Source: Pseudomonadota bacterium (lineage in GTDB: Bacteria; Pseudomonadota; Gammaproteobacteria; Burkholderiales; Burkholderiaceae_F). From it: 6,994 bases of DNA. Below, piece after piece: positions 1 through 6,263 of this stretch (position 1 is its first letter; each line of letters starts with the position of its first letter). The stretch is taken from NCBI GenBank assembly GCA_023443095.1, contig JAEZVV010000049.1:1-6994 (forward strand). The letters are read 5' to 3'. Below the pieces are notes generated by a model. That model did no database searches. It saw only the letters and a program-made list of their open reading frames with translations, and was not told the origin of the DNA. The position numbers and the translations under genes were made by a program.

Positions 1-1083
1 CCCTGCCCTTGCGCGCTGGGCCGGGCTACACCGATGTCGATCATGGGGGGGGGGGGGCGCGGCGCCCAGAACGGTGTTCTCATCCGCGATGCCGAGGCCC
101 TGGAGCGCATGGAAAAGGTCGACACGCTTGTTGTCGACAAGACCGGCACCCTGACCGAAGGCCGGCCCAAGGTCGTGCACGTCGAAGTTATGCCTGGGTT
201 CAGCGCGGACGAAATGATGCAGAAACTGGCAAGCCTGGAGCGGGCCAGTGAACATCCGCTGGCCTTGGCCATTGTTGATGAGGCTCGCGAACGGGGCTTG
301 CCGCTGTCTCCAGTGAACGAGTTCGACTCTCCCGCCGGCAAGGGGGTGATCGGGAACGTGGAGGGGGCAAAGGTCATTTCCGGCAGCGCGCGCTTCCTCG
401 CCGAAAACGGGGTCGACAGCGCACCGCTGGAGGCGGCGGCAGACGCGCAGCGCCGCAAGGCCGCTACGGTCATCTTCGTGGGCTGGGGCGGGCGCCTGGC
501 CGGCCTGGTTGCCGTGGCCGATCCGATCAAGGGCTCAACTCCGCAAGCCTTGCAGGCGCTGAAGGCGGCTGGGCTGCGCATCGTGATGCTGAGCGGCGAC
601 AGCAGGACCACGGCCGAAGCCGTGGGCCGAGAGCTTGGCATCGACGAGGTCGTGGCCGAAGTTTTTCCGAAAGACAAGGCCGAGGTGGTGCGGCGCCTGA
701 AACGCGAGGGGCGCGTGCCGGCCGTGGCGGGCGATGGCGTCAACGACGCGCCGGCCCTGGCTGCGGCCGACGTCGGCATCGCGATGGGCACCGGGACCGA
801 CGTGGCGATGGAGAGTGCGGGCATCACCCTGCTCCGGGGCGACCTGATGGGCATCGTTCGGGCGCGCAAGCTGTCGCAGGCGACGATGCGCAACATTCGC
901 CAAAACCTGTTCCTGTCCTTTGCCTACAACGTGGCGGGCATCCCGCTCGCCGCCGGGGTGTTGTATCCGTTTTTCGGCCTGCTGCTCTCTCCGGAAGTGG
1001 CGGCCGCCGCGATGGCTTTGTCGTCGGTCAGCGTCATCGCCAATGCGCTGCGCTTGCGCTCGGCGAACCTCGGCTCGGTGTGA
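1..1083 (+). CDS. copA: Copper-type P1B ATPase, C-terminal part (5' end outside window)
   Basis: Partial gene, 360 codons visible in the frame starting at base 1, stop TGA at 1081-1083. P1B ATPases of this type export monovalent copper (or silver) across the inner membrane using ATP. Residues counted from the window start: the membrane metal-site CPC is at 2-4; the phosphorylated Asp is residue 46 in DKTGTLTEG; the P1B-specific HP of the nucleotide-binding domain (SEHPLALAIV) is at 85-86; MLSGDS (P domain) is near 196-201; the hinge GDGVNDAP is at 244-251. The last two membrane helices follow, with Asn302 and the YN pair (309-310) in one and Met338 plus Ser-Ser (341-342) in the other, the residues that mark Cu(I) pumps. 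The N-terminal metal-binding domains, the first helices and the actuator domain lie upstream of the window. An upstream start cannot be seen; the ATG at 34 is internal. Oddities at the left edge: Arg where GLATP is usual (CGG at 22-24) and four Gly codons in a 13-G run (45-57) where the family usually has Val-Gly-x-Gly. A silver pump is the main alternative. Confidence 0.95.
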   Translation, partial: PCPCALGRATPMSIMGGGGRGAQNGVLIRDAEALERMEKVDTLVVDKTGTLTEGRPKVVHVEVMPGFSADEMMQKLASLERASEHPLALAIVDEARERGLPLSPVNEFDSPAGKGVIGNVEGAKVISGSARFLAENGVDSAPLEAAADAQRRKAATVIFVGWGGRLAGLVAVADPIKGSTPQALQALKAAGLRIVMLSGDSRTTAEAVGRELGIDEVVAEVFPKDKAEVVRRLKREGRVPAVAGDGVNDAPALAAADVGIAMGTGTDVAMESAGITLLRGDLMGIVRARKLSQATMRNIRQNLFLSFAYNVAGIPLAAGVLYPFFGLLLSPEVAAAAMALSSVSVIANALRLRSANLGSV

Positions 1084-1617
1084 GCTCGCTCGGCCCGCTC
1101 CCTCCTGGGCCGGGCGCCGGAGACAGCCAGCTTGCGGAGCGCTTGCTGTTTGGCGAGCGAGTTGACCGGATACCGCGGGAGCGGCTTGCCCAGAAGCGGT
1201 ATCCGAAAACTCGGTTCCAGAACGGCGACGGCGGCTTCAAGCCTTGGCCGATTCCGCCAAGCGCATGGAATGGTTGGGCCGTTCGAACACAAGCCGGATA
1301 CGCCAGTCATCAGTCGAGCAAGGCCGGGCGCACGAAGGGCTGGCCGCCGCGGTCGTTCCCGGCGGCGTTGAGTTCGGCTCCAGGAGGAAAGGCCTGCTGT
1401 GCCGGGACGTCTCCGCCAGCCATCTATCCATCAGGCAAGCAGCCAACTCATCCGCCCGCATCGATCGGATGCCGCCGTTCCGAGCTTGTCGCTCGTGAAA
1501 GCGGAGCTCCCTGCGGCGCTGGTCTCAGTCACTCCCGTGGCTGTCGCTGACGTCAAGGCGGTGGACGCTTCCTCGCCGCTCGATGCGGCCCCTCGGTTTG
1601 GACAAGCGCCGGGCTGG
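1084..1617. other. Gene-free stretch after copA
   Basis: About 535 bp between the ATPase stop and the block shared by the two lyase genes. Open frames exist on both strands, but their translations are rich in Pro, Arg, Ser and Cys, overlap one another, have no convincing ribosome binding site and match no family I recognise. The region may hold decayed coding sequence. A weak GC stem (1091-1096 with 1107-1112) just after the ATPase stop lacks a T tract. The only clear structure is the inverted repeat at 1159-1212, listed separately. No RNA gene, insertion-sequence end or CRISPR repeat was seen. Confidence 0.6.
1159..1212. repeat. Interrupted inverted repeat (long hairpin)
   Basis: A perfect 10-bp inverted repeat, CGGATACCGC at 1167-1176 and GCGGTATCCG at 1196-1205, is extended outward by GAGTT (1159-1163) pairing with AACTC (1208-1212) across a small asymmetric bulge. 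The 19-nt loop is 1177-1195. There is no T tract, so it is not a standard intrinsic terminator. It lies about 75 bp after the ATPase stop and could be a 3'-end stabilising stem, a REP-like element or a remnant of a mobile-element end. The pairing is seen directly; the role is unknown. Confidence 0.5.
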
Positions 1618-1674
1618 CCACGGGGCCGCTTTTTGCTCTGGGTCAGATCGCGCGGTGGGCCCGTCAAAAAATGA

Positions 1675-1688
1675 ACCGGACGGACGGT
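1675..1688. promoter_or_regulatory. Operator-like imperfect palindrome upstream of gene A
   Basis: ACCGGACGGACGGT, with outer half-sites ACCG and CGGT; the inner bases break the symmetry. It aligns with the better palindrome at 4099-4112 upstream of gene B, and the flanks AACCG and GACGGTACA are the same in both. ACCG-N-CGGT palindromes of this size are common as TetR-family operators, so a TetR-type site is a reasonable inference. No regulator gene lies in the window. It starts 415 nt before the gene A start codon. Confidence 0.45.
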
Positions 1689-1696
1689 ACATTTCG

Positions 1697-1733
1697 TTGC
1701 CTTCGCTGCTTCCTGAAATATCTAGAAACAAGT
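1697..1733 (+). promoter_or_regulatory. Possible promoter and conserved box of gene A
   Basis: CCTGAAATATCT (1712-1723) and GAAACAAGT (1725-1733) are identical to the corresponding segment before gene B apart from the one base between them, 38 bp downstream of the palindrome start in both copies. TTGCCT (1697-1702) and TATCTA (1719-1724), 16 bp apart, could be -35 and -10 elements. The -10-like part is conserved in copy B, but the -35-like part is poor there (GTGCCA). The box could instead be a second protein-binding site. If it is the promoter, the transcript has a leader of roughly 355 nt. Confidence 0.35.
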
Positions 1734-2089
1734 TCGCACCCGCATCAACGTTACGGCTCGCTCGGGTATTGCTTTGCGGGCAGCCAGATTAGTCGGAAGG
1801 CACGAATCCATCGCCGGTGATGGATTGGTGAGTTCGCTTTGAGGTGGGGGCGGAGATGGCTTTGGCTGTTTCAGGTGACATCGATAAAGCTCGGTCGATA
1901 GCCGGGTGATGGCGTTAGTTGATGGTTTTCGGTGCCGGCGATGGCTGCGGACTGATGTTTCCCGCGCATCAATGGCTAATCAATGCTCGTGACTGACAGG
2001 CTGGGAAGCGGAGAGAGATGCTGCACTAGGGCGGTATTTCTTTCGGGTTTCTTTTCTGGTTTGCGGCCATTCTGTTTATTGAGAAACTT
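1734..2089 (+). other. Long untranslated leader of gene A
   Basis: About 355 bp between the conserved box and the gene A start, with no supported gene. It is less GC-rich than the coding DNA and has several short in-frame stops. It contains one clear hairpin (1805-1826). A 13-residue reading frame at 1955-1996 has no convincing ribosome binding site. I do not recognise a known riboswitch. The last 60 bp resemble the same position before gene B. A weak GAG at 2081-2083 is the only ribosome-binding-like sequence before the ATG. Confidence 0.4.
1805..1826 (+). other. Perfect 8-bp hairpin in gene A leader
   Basis: AATCCATC (1805-1812) pairs perfectly with GATGGATT (1819-1826) around the loop GCCGGT. 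No T tract follows, so it is not an intrinsic terminator. An equivalent stem is not obvious at the same place in the gene B leader, which has its own weaker stem (ACCCGG 4314-4319 with CCGGGT 4327-4332). Possibly an RNA structure or a palindromic protein site. Confidence 0.4.
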
Positions 2090-3760
2090 ATGAAGATCGT
2101 TAAGGTGATTCCGCTGGTGATTGCAGGCCTGTTCCCGCTGCTGTCGACCGCTGCTACCCACACTCTCACTGGGCGTGACCTCACCGTCGACAAGCTGTGG
2201 GAGATGTCCGCTCCCGGCGAAGACGTAGTGGTTTCGAAAGAGGGCATGGATCGGATCAAGGCCTCGTACAAGGCCACCATCGACGCCACCAAGGTCGGCA
2301 TGTCGGTCTATGGCGTCTCAGTCAACTTCGGCGACCTGAAGCACCAGAAGGTGGTGCAGGGCGACGTTGAGAAGGAACCCAACCGCACCGCGTCCTACGA
2401 GTTCAACGAAAGGCAGATGCGGATCCAGGCAGCCGGTCTCGAACCCTGGCTCGACAACCGTCTGGTCAAGATGTCGATGATCATCCGCTTGAACCAGATG
2501 GCGTCCGGCTACACCGGCATGACCACCACGGCGGCCGAGGCCTACAAGGCCTACATCAACAACGACATCTATCCGCTGATTCCCAGCCGCGGCTCGCAAG
2601 GTGTCAACGATTTGAACTGGCCGACCCACATCGGCCTGGCGCTGATGGAAGAATGGGACGTCATCTTCCAGGGCAAGCGCCAGCCCTCGGCCGAGGTGCA
2701 CAAGAAGCTCGGCCTGAAGAAATTCCGTCCCTTCGGCCTCGACGGCATTGCCATCCTGTCCAACGGCAACGTGTCGGAAGCGATCGTGATCGACTCGATC
2801 AAGCGCGCCGAACACCTGCTCGATCTGTCGCCGACGATCGTGGCCGCCGGCCTCGAAGCGCTCAACGGCAACGTCTCGCCCTACCTCTGGCATTCGGTCG
2901 ATACCAAGGCCTGGCCGCAGGGGCACGAGGTGTCCGAGGCGGTCCTGCTCCAGCTCAAGGGGTCGTACCTGTGGCAGCTCAACGACAAGCGCGAACTGCA
3001 GGATCCGCTGAGTTTCCGTTCGGCCCAATGGACCCTGGCTGCGGCGCGCGAAGACCTCCGCCAGTTGAAGGAGATCGTCAACACCTCGCTCAACCACAAC
3101 TCGACCAACCCGATCTCGACCACCACCGGCCGTAGTGACCTCTGGTACAGCAACCTGCCGGCGGTCAAGAAGCTGTCGGTCGACGGCAAGGGGACCTATG
3201 TCAACTCGGTCGCCAACTTCGACTTCACTCAGATGGCTCTGCAAGTCGAGGCGGTGACCAAGGCCATGGCCCACGTCCTCCACAACTCGGCCTGGCGCAT
3301 GATCCAGATCGCCGACTCCAAGCGCACCAAGATGACGACTTATCTGGTGGCCAAGGAGAACAAGGGGGGGGATAGCTTCGCCAACGTGGCGCAGGCGGTG
3401 TCGGGCCTTTACGCCGAAGCCATGGGCCTGACCAACAACGTCACGCTGTATGGCCTGCCGACCTCGATCTACATCGACGACACGTTCAACAACGTGTCGG
3501 TGACGGCGGACCGGCTGCGCGCGCTGACCGACATCGGTTACGAGATCTTCGCCTTCGAGGTCCTGCACCACACCCAGGGCATGGAAATGCGCGCGCGCGA
3601 GCAGGGCTACACCCTGGGCGAAGGCACGACCAAGCTGCTCAAGGCGTATCGCCAAGTGGTGCCTTACGTTTCCAAGGACCGAATCTTCACGAACGACGTC
3701 AATAACAGCGTGCGCTTCCTGAAGAAGCTCGACCCCAAGAGCCTGCAAGTCAAGCTGTAA
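2090..3760 (+). CDS. Secreted HAL/PAL-superfamily protein A lacking the MIO triad
   Basis: A 556-residue protein related to histidine and phenylalanine ammonia-lyases, somewhat longer than typical bacterial HAL (about 510). The N-terminus MKIVKVIPLVIAGLFPL is a Sec signal peptide with likely cleavage after Ala21 (S-T-A|A), so a periplasmic site is inferred. Family landmarks: YG with Tyr74 (the catalytic Tyr of HAL), PLIPSRGS at 162-169, FQGKR at 193-197, QDPLSFR at 304-310 (Gln and Arg kept, the HAL Tyr replaced by Leu), NP at 340-341, NF at 376-377, Glu443. Where HAL has G-A-S-G-D, this protein reads G171-V172-N173-D174, one residue short, so the self-made MIO electrophile cannot form by the usual route. 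The HAL active-site His after the YG region is Gln113. A basic motif DSKRTKM (409-415) lies in an active-site segment and is shared with B. A MIO-independent elimination, as in ergothionase, or loss of activity are the alternatives; substrate unknown. The start is supported by the signal peptide and by equal length with B; the ribosome binding site is weak. A terminator follows. Confidence 0.85.
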   Translation: MKIVKVIPLVIAGLFPLLSTAATHTLTGRDLTVDKLWEMSAPGEDVVVSKEGMDRIKASYKATIDATKVGMSVYGVSVNFGDLKHQKVVQGDVEKEPNRTASYEFNERQMRIQAAGLEPWLDNRLVKMSMIIRLNQMASGYTGMTTTAAEAYKAYINNDIYPLIPSRGSQGVNDLNWPTHIGLALMEEWDVIFQGKRQPSAEVHKKLGLKKFRPFGLDGIAILSNGNVSEAIVIDSIKRAEHLLDLSPTIVAAGLEALNGNVSPYLWHSVDTKAWPQGHEVSEAVLLQLKGSYLWQLNDKRELQDPLSFRSAQWTLAAAREDLRQLKEIVNTSLNHNSTNPISTTTGRSDLWYSNLPAVKKLSVDGKGTYVNSVANFDFTQMALQVEAVTKAMAHVLHNSAWRMIQIADSKRTKMTTYLVAKENKGGDSFANVAQAVSGLYAEAMGLTNNVTLYGLPTSIYIDDTFNNVSVTADRLRALTDIGYEIFAFEVLHHTQGMEMRAREQGYTLGEGTTKLLKAYRQVVPYVSKDRIFTNDVNNSVRFLKKLDPKSLQVKL

Positions 3761-3839
3761 TCCCTGGTCTCGCTGCGAGGGGACAAGAGCGGGACTTCGG
3801 TTGCCGCGCACGACGCCCACGCAAGCCTAGGGCTCAACA

Positions 3840-3870
3840 GGGCCGCTTCCCGGAAGCGGCCCTTTCTTTT
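3840..3870 (+). terminator. Intrinsic terminator of gene A
   Basis: GGGCCGCTTCC (3840-3850) and GGAAGCGGCCC (3852-3862) are exact reverse complements, giving a stem of at least 9 bp with a small loop, followed directly by TTTCTTTT (3863-3870). It lies 80 bp after the gene A stop. It should end the gene A transcript and so separate it from gene B, which has its own upstream control region. Confidence 0.9.
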
Positions 3871-4025
3871 GGCCCGCGTTTTGAATTCGGCTCTGCCACT
3901 ACGTTGCTACCGGCGCGCGGGGCAGTTCGCCGCCGGAGCGGCCGCGGGGCGCGGTGGCCGCAGCGAAAACCGAGCGCGGTCCGGCGGCGCGATGGGAAGG
4001 GGTAGGCGTCGACCCGCAGTCAAGG

Positions 4026-4044
4026 GGGCGACCCTTAGTCGCCC
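4026..4044. other. Short GC hairpin upstream of gene B control region
   Basis: GGGCGAC (4026-4032) pairs perfectly with GTCGCCC (4038-4044) around the loop CCTTA. It lies just before the start of duplicated unit B, has no T tract and no copy-A equivalent that I can see. It could be a protein site or a relic of the duplication junction. The surrounding 3871-4047 is GC-rich and holds no supported gene. Confidence 0.3.
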
Positions 4045-4098
4045 TGCCCACGGCGGTTTGCTTTAGGTCAGACCGCTTGCAAGTCCCTGTGGAAATAA

Positions 4099-4112
4099 AC
4101 CGTCCAGACGGT
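4099..4112. promoter_or_regulatory. Operator-like perfect palindrome upstream of gene B
   Basis: ACCGTC-CA-GACGGT, two perfect 6-bp half-sites around a 2-bp centre, within AACCG...GACGGTACA, which is shared with the copy-A site (1675-1688). The form resembles TetR-family operators; the family assignment is inference. Copy A has lost symmetry in its left half-site (GGA in place of GTC), which may mean weaker binding there. Confidence 0.55.
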
Positions 4113-4135
4113 ACAGTTCTGTGCCATCGCCAGAG

Positions 4136-4157
4136 CCTGAAATATCTCGAAACAAGT
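4136..4157 (+). promoter_or_regulatory. Conserved box upstream of gene B (possible -10 region)
   Basis: CCTGAAATATCT, one variable base, then GAAACAAGT; identical to copy A apart from that base (A there, C here). TATCTC within it may be a -10 element; the matching -35 (GTGCCA at 4121-4126) is poor, so activator-dependent transcription or a different role is possible. It contrasts with the sequence just upstream (4116-4135 matches copy A at only 11 of 20), which suggests selection on the box itself. Confidence 0.4.
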
Positions 4158-4512
4158 CTGTATCCGCTTCATTGCTATGTCCCGCTCGACGGCCTCGCCG
4201 CGAATGAGAGCGATTGGTGAAAACGCACGGCCTAATCGATGGCAATGGTTTTCGAGCACAGCTTGAGCCGGATGTTGGCATGGTTCTTGATTTTCTGGAC
4301 GGTGATCGATTTAACCCGGGCTGTGACCGGGTGGCTGTATGAGTTGAGGTTTTTTCGGGGTCGGAGATGAGGAAGGGGCTAAGTACTCTTCAGGCATCGA
4401 AGACTAAAGATGGAGATGGCCGCTGGGCCGGAAGCGAAACGCGACTTTTGCCTAAGGGCGGATTTTAAAGTTTCGCTTCGGGTTTATCGCCATCCTGATG
4501 ATCGAGAGAGTC
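4158..4512 (+). other. Long untranslated leader of gene B
   Basis: About 355 bp with no supported gene. A 20-residue frame (4204-4266) has no convincing ribosome binding site or family match. A 6-bp stem, ACCCGG (4314-4319) with CCGGGT (4327-4332), is present. The last 60 bp resemble the gene A leader (CTAAGGGCGG, TTCGGGTTT, CCATCCTGATG). A purine run GAGAGAG (4504-4510) lies unusually close, 2 nt, before the chosen ATG at 4513. The in-frame ATG at 4498 is an alternative start but has no better ribosome binding site. Confidence 0.4.
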
Positions 4513-6183
4513 ATGAAGATTATTAAGGTAATTCCGTTGTTGATAGCGGGTTTGTTTCCGCTGCTGGCGAACGCTGCCACTCATACCCTGACCGGACGCG
4601 ACCTGACGGTCGACAAGCTGTGGGAAATGACCAAGCCGGGCGAAGACGTGGTCGTGTCGAAAGAAGGCTGGGACCGCATCAAGGCCTCGTACAAAGGTCC
4701 GATCGACGCCGCCAAAGATGGCCGCAGCATCTATGGCCTGACCGTCAACTTTGGCGACCTCAAGGACCAGAAGGTTGCCGGTGCGATGGTTGAAGAAGAG
4801 CCCAACCGCACCGCCTCGATCGAATTCAACGAACGTCAGATGCGGATCCAGGCCGCCGGCGTCGAGCCCTGGCTCGACGATCGCCTGTCGAAGATGGCGA
4901 TGATCATCCGCCTCAACCAGATGGCCGCCGGCTACACCGGCATGAGCGTCGAGGCCGCCAACGCCTTCATCGAATACATCAACAACGACGTCTACCCGCT
5001 GATTCCGAGCCGCGGCTCCGAAGGCGCCAACGACCTGAGCCAGGTCACCCACATCGGCCTCGCGCTGATGGGTGAATGGGACGTGGTTTACCAGGGCAAG
5101 CGCCAGCCGGCCGCCGACGTTCGCAAGAAGCTTGGCCTCAAGCGTTACCGGCCGTTCGGCATGGACGGGATCTCCATCCTCTCCAACAGCAACGTCGCTG
5201 AGGCCATTTCGATCGACGCGGTCAAGCGCACCGAGCACCTGCTTGCCCTGACGCCGACCATCATCGCCGCCGGCCTCGAGACCCTCAACGGCAACATCAC
5301 ACCTTTCCTCTGGCACACGGTCGACACCAAGGGCTGGCCGCAGGGGCATGAGGCGAGCGAAGCCATCCTGGCCGCGCTCAAGGGCTCGTATCTGTGGCAG
5401 AAGGACCCCAAGCGTGCGCTGCAGGATCCGCTCAGCTTCCGCTCGTCGGCCCTGATCCTGGCCACCGCCAAGGAAGAGCTGCGCCAGGCCAAGGAACTGC
5501 TCAACGCCGCGATCAACCACACCACCGACAACCCGATCGTCCACACCAACGGCCGCACCGACCTCTGGTACAGCAATCTTGAAGCCGTGAAGATGCTCAA
5601 CGCCGGCTCGGACAAGGTGTTCGTCAACTCGGGTTCGAACTTCGACAACACCCAGCTGGCGGTGCAGATCGAGTCGCTCTCGCGCGCCGTGGCCCAGGTC
5701 CTGCACACCTCGATGTGGCGCATGACCCAGGTGGTCGATCCCAAGCGCACGAAGATGAGCATGTACTTGGTCGCCAAGGAAAACGTCGGCGGCGACAGCT
5801 TCGCCAACATCGCGCAATCGGCCTCGGGCCTCTACGCCGAAGCGATGGCGCTGACCAATAGCGTGACCCTCTACGGCGTGCCGACCTCGATCGGCATCGA
5901 AGAGACCTTCAGCAACGTCAACGTCACCGCCGACCGCCTGCGCCAGATGGTCAACATCGGCTACGAGCTCTTCTCGTATGAAGTGCTGCACCACACGCAA
6001 GGCATGGACATGCGGGCGCGCGAGCAAGGCAAGGCCCTGGGCGAAGGCACGACCAAGCTGCTCAAGCAGTATCGCCAGCACGTTCCGTACGTGATCAAGG
6101 ACCGCGCCTACACGCTCGACATCAACAACGGCGTGCGTTTTCTGAAATCGCTCGACCCCCAGACCTTGGCGGTCAAGCCCTAA
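4513..6183 (+). CDS. Secreted HAL/PAL-superfamily protein B lacking the MIO triad
   Basis: Paralogue of gene A, also 556 residues, colinear without gaps by eye and roughly 70 percent identical. The start at 4513 is chosen over the ATG at 4498 because it gives the same N-terminus and length as A. The signal peptide MKIIKVIPLLIAGLFPLLANA ends in a classic A-N-A|A cleavage site after residue 21, so the mature protein should be periplasmic. HAL-family landmarks: Tyr74 in IYGLTVNFG, PLIPSRGS at 162-169, YQGKR at 193-197, QDPLSFR at 304-310, DNP at 339-341, NF at 376-377, Glu443. The MIO position reads G171-A172-N173-D174 against G-A-S-G-D in HAL: Ala is kept, Ser-Gly has become a single Asn. Gln113 again replaces the HAL His, and DPKRTKM (409-415) is shared with A. 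The residues just after the lost triad differ (SQVT against NWPT in A), so substrate choice may differ. A porin begins 128 bp downstream without an intervening intrinsic terminator. Function probably a MIO-independent lyase; inactive binding protein not excluded. Confidence 0.85.
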   Translation: MKIIKVIPLLIAGLFPLLANAATHTLTGRDLTVDKLWEMTKPGEDVVVSKEGWDRIKASYKGPIDAAKDGRSIYGLTVNFGDLKDQKVAGAMVEEEPNRTASIEFNERQMRIQAAGVEPWLDDRLSKMAMIIRLNQMAAGYTGMSVEAANAFIEYINNDVYPLIPSRGSEGANDLSQVTHIGLALMGEWDVVYQGKRQPAADVRKKLGLKRYRPFGMDGISILSNSNVAEAISIDAVKRTEHLLALTPTIIAAGLETLNGNITPFLWHTVDTKGWPQGHEASEAILAALKGSYLWQKDPKRALQDPLSFRSSALILATAKEELRQAKELLNAAINHTTDNPIVHTNGRTDLWYSNLEAVKMLNAGSDKVFVNSGSNFDNTQLAVQIESLSRAVAQVLHTSMWRMTQVVDPKRTKMSMYLVAKENVGGDSFANIAQSASGLYAEAMALTNSVTLYGVPTSIGIEETFSNVNVTADRLRQMVNIGYELFSYEVLHHTQGMDMRAREQGKALGEGTTKLLKQYRQHVPYVIKDRAYTLDINNGVRFLKSLDPQTLAVKP

Positions 6184-6263
6184 GCCAAAGCCAAGCGTAA
6201 TCCGGCGCCGGCGCCGGGGATCGGGATAGCCCCGGTTCCCCGCCGATCGCCACGAACCCTCGA

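Larger units (their letters stand above)
1618..3760 (+). repeat. Duplicated unit A (regulatory block, leader, gene A)
   Basis: First copy of a tandem duplication; the partner is 4048-6183. Besides the colinear coding sequences, the upstream DNA is related. Both copies have CCACGG, then GGTCAGA (1641-1647 and 4066-4072), then a 60-bp segment aligning without gaps (1674-1733 with 4098-4157, 47 of 60 identical by my count). Next comes a mostly diverged leader of equal length, and again similarity just before the ATG (a GGGCGG near 2030, TTCGGGTTT, CCAT-CTG). The duplication therefore took the gene with its control region. The terminator after gene A has no counterpart after gene B. Confidence 0.75.
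4048..6183 (+). repeat. Duplicated unit B (regulatory block, leader, gene B)
   Basis: Second copy of the unit at 1618-3760. The order is the same: CCACGG, GGTCAGA (4066-4072), palindrome (4099-4112), conserved box (4136-4157), leader, gene. The palindrome begins 414 nt before the gene B start, against 415 nt in copy A, so spacing was kept while most leader bases diverged. The proteins are roughly 70 percent identical by eye, so the duplication is not recent. Unlike unit A, it is followed closely by a porin gene. Confidence 0.75.

Noticed and set aside
1091..1112. Stem CGGCCC/GGGCCG after the ATPase stop as a terminator
   Set aside because: Only 6 bp with a 10-nt loop and no T tract.
1080..1550. 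156-codon open frame overlapping the ATPase stop
   Set aside because: Composition (Pro, Ser, Arg, Cys, Gly) looks non-coding, no ribosome binding site, no recognisable domain, and several overlapping frames compete.
1974..1988. Possible -24/-12 element TGGC...TGCT in the gene A leader
   Set aside because: The GG to GC spacing is 9 rather than 10 bases, which abolishes sigma-54 recognition.
3364..3371. Run of eight G within gene A, possible frameshift or slippage site
   Set aside because: The frame and residues (KENKGGDSF) agree with gene B (KENVGGDSF), so the sequence is consistent with an intact gene.
2318..3820. Long open frame of 500 codons on the minus strand across gene A
   Set aside because: It is the antisense shadow of gene A: high-GC codon bias leaves the complementary frame open, the product is Arg/Val/Asp/His-rich low-complexity sequence and matches no family.
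4204..4266. Small leader reading frame of 20 codons before gene B
   Set aside because: No good ribosome binding site and no counterpart in the gene A leader.
4275..4290. Possible sigma-54 promoter (TGGCATG-N4-TTGA) in the gene B leader
   Set aside because: The GG-N10 spacing is right, but the near-invariant C of the -12 element is A, and no equivalent with correct spacing exists before gene A.
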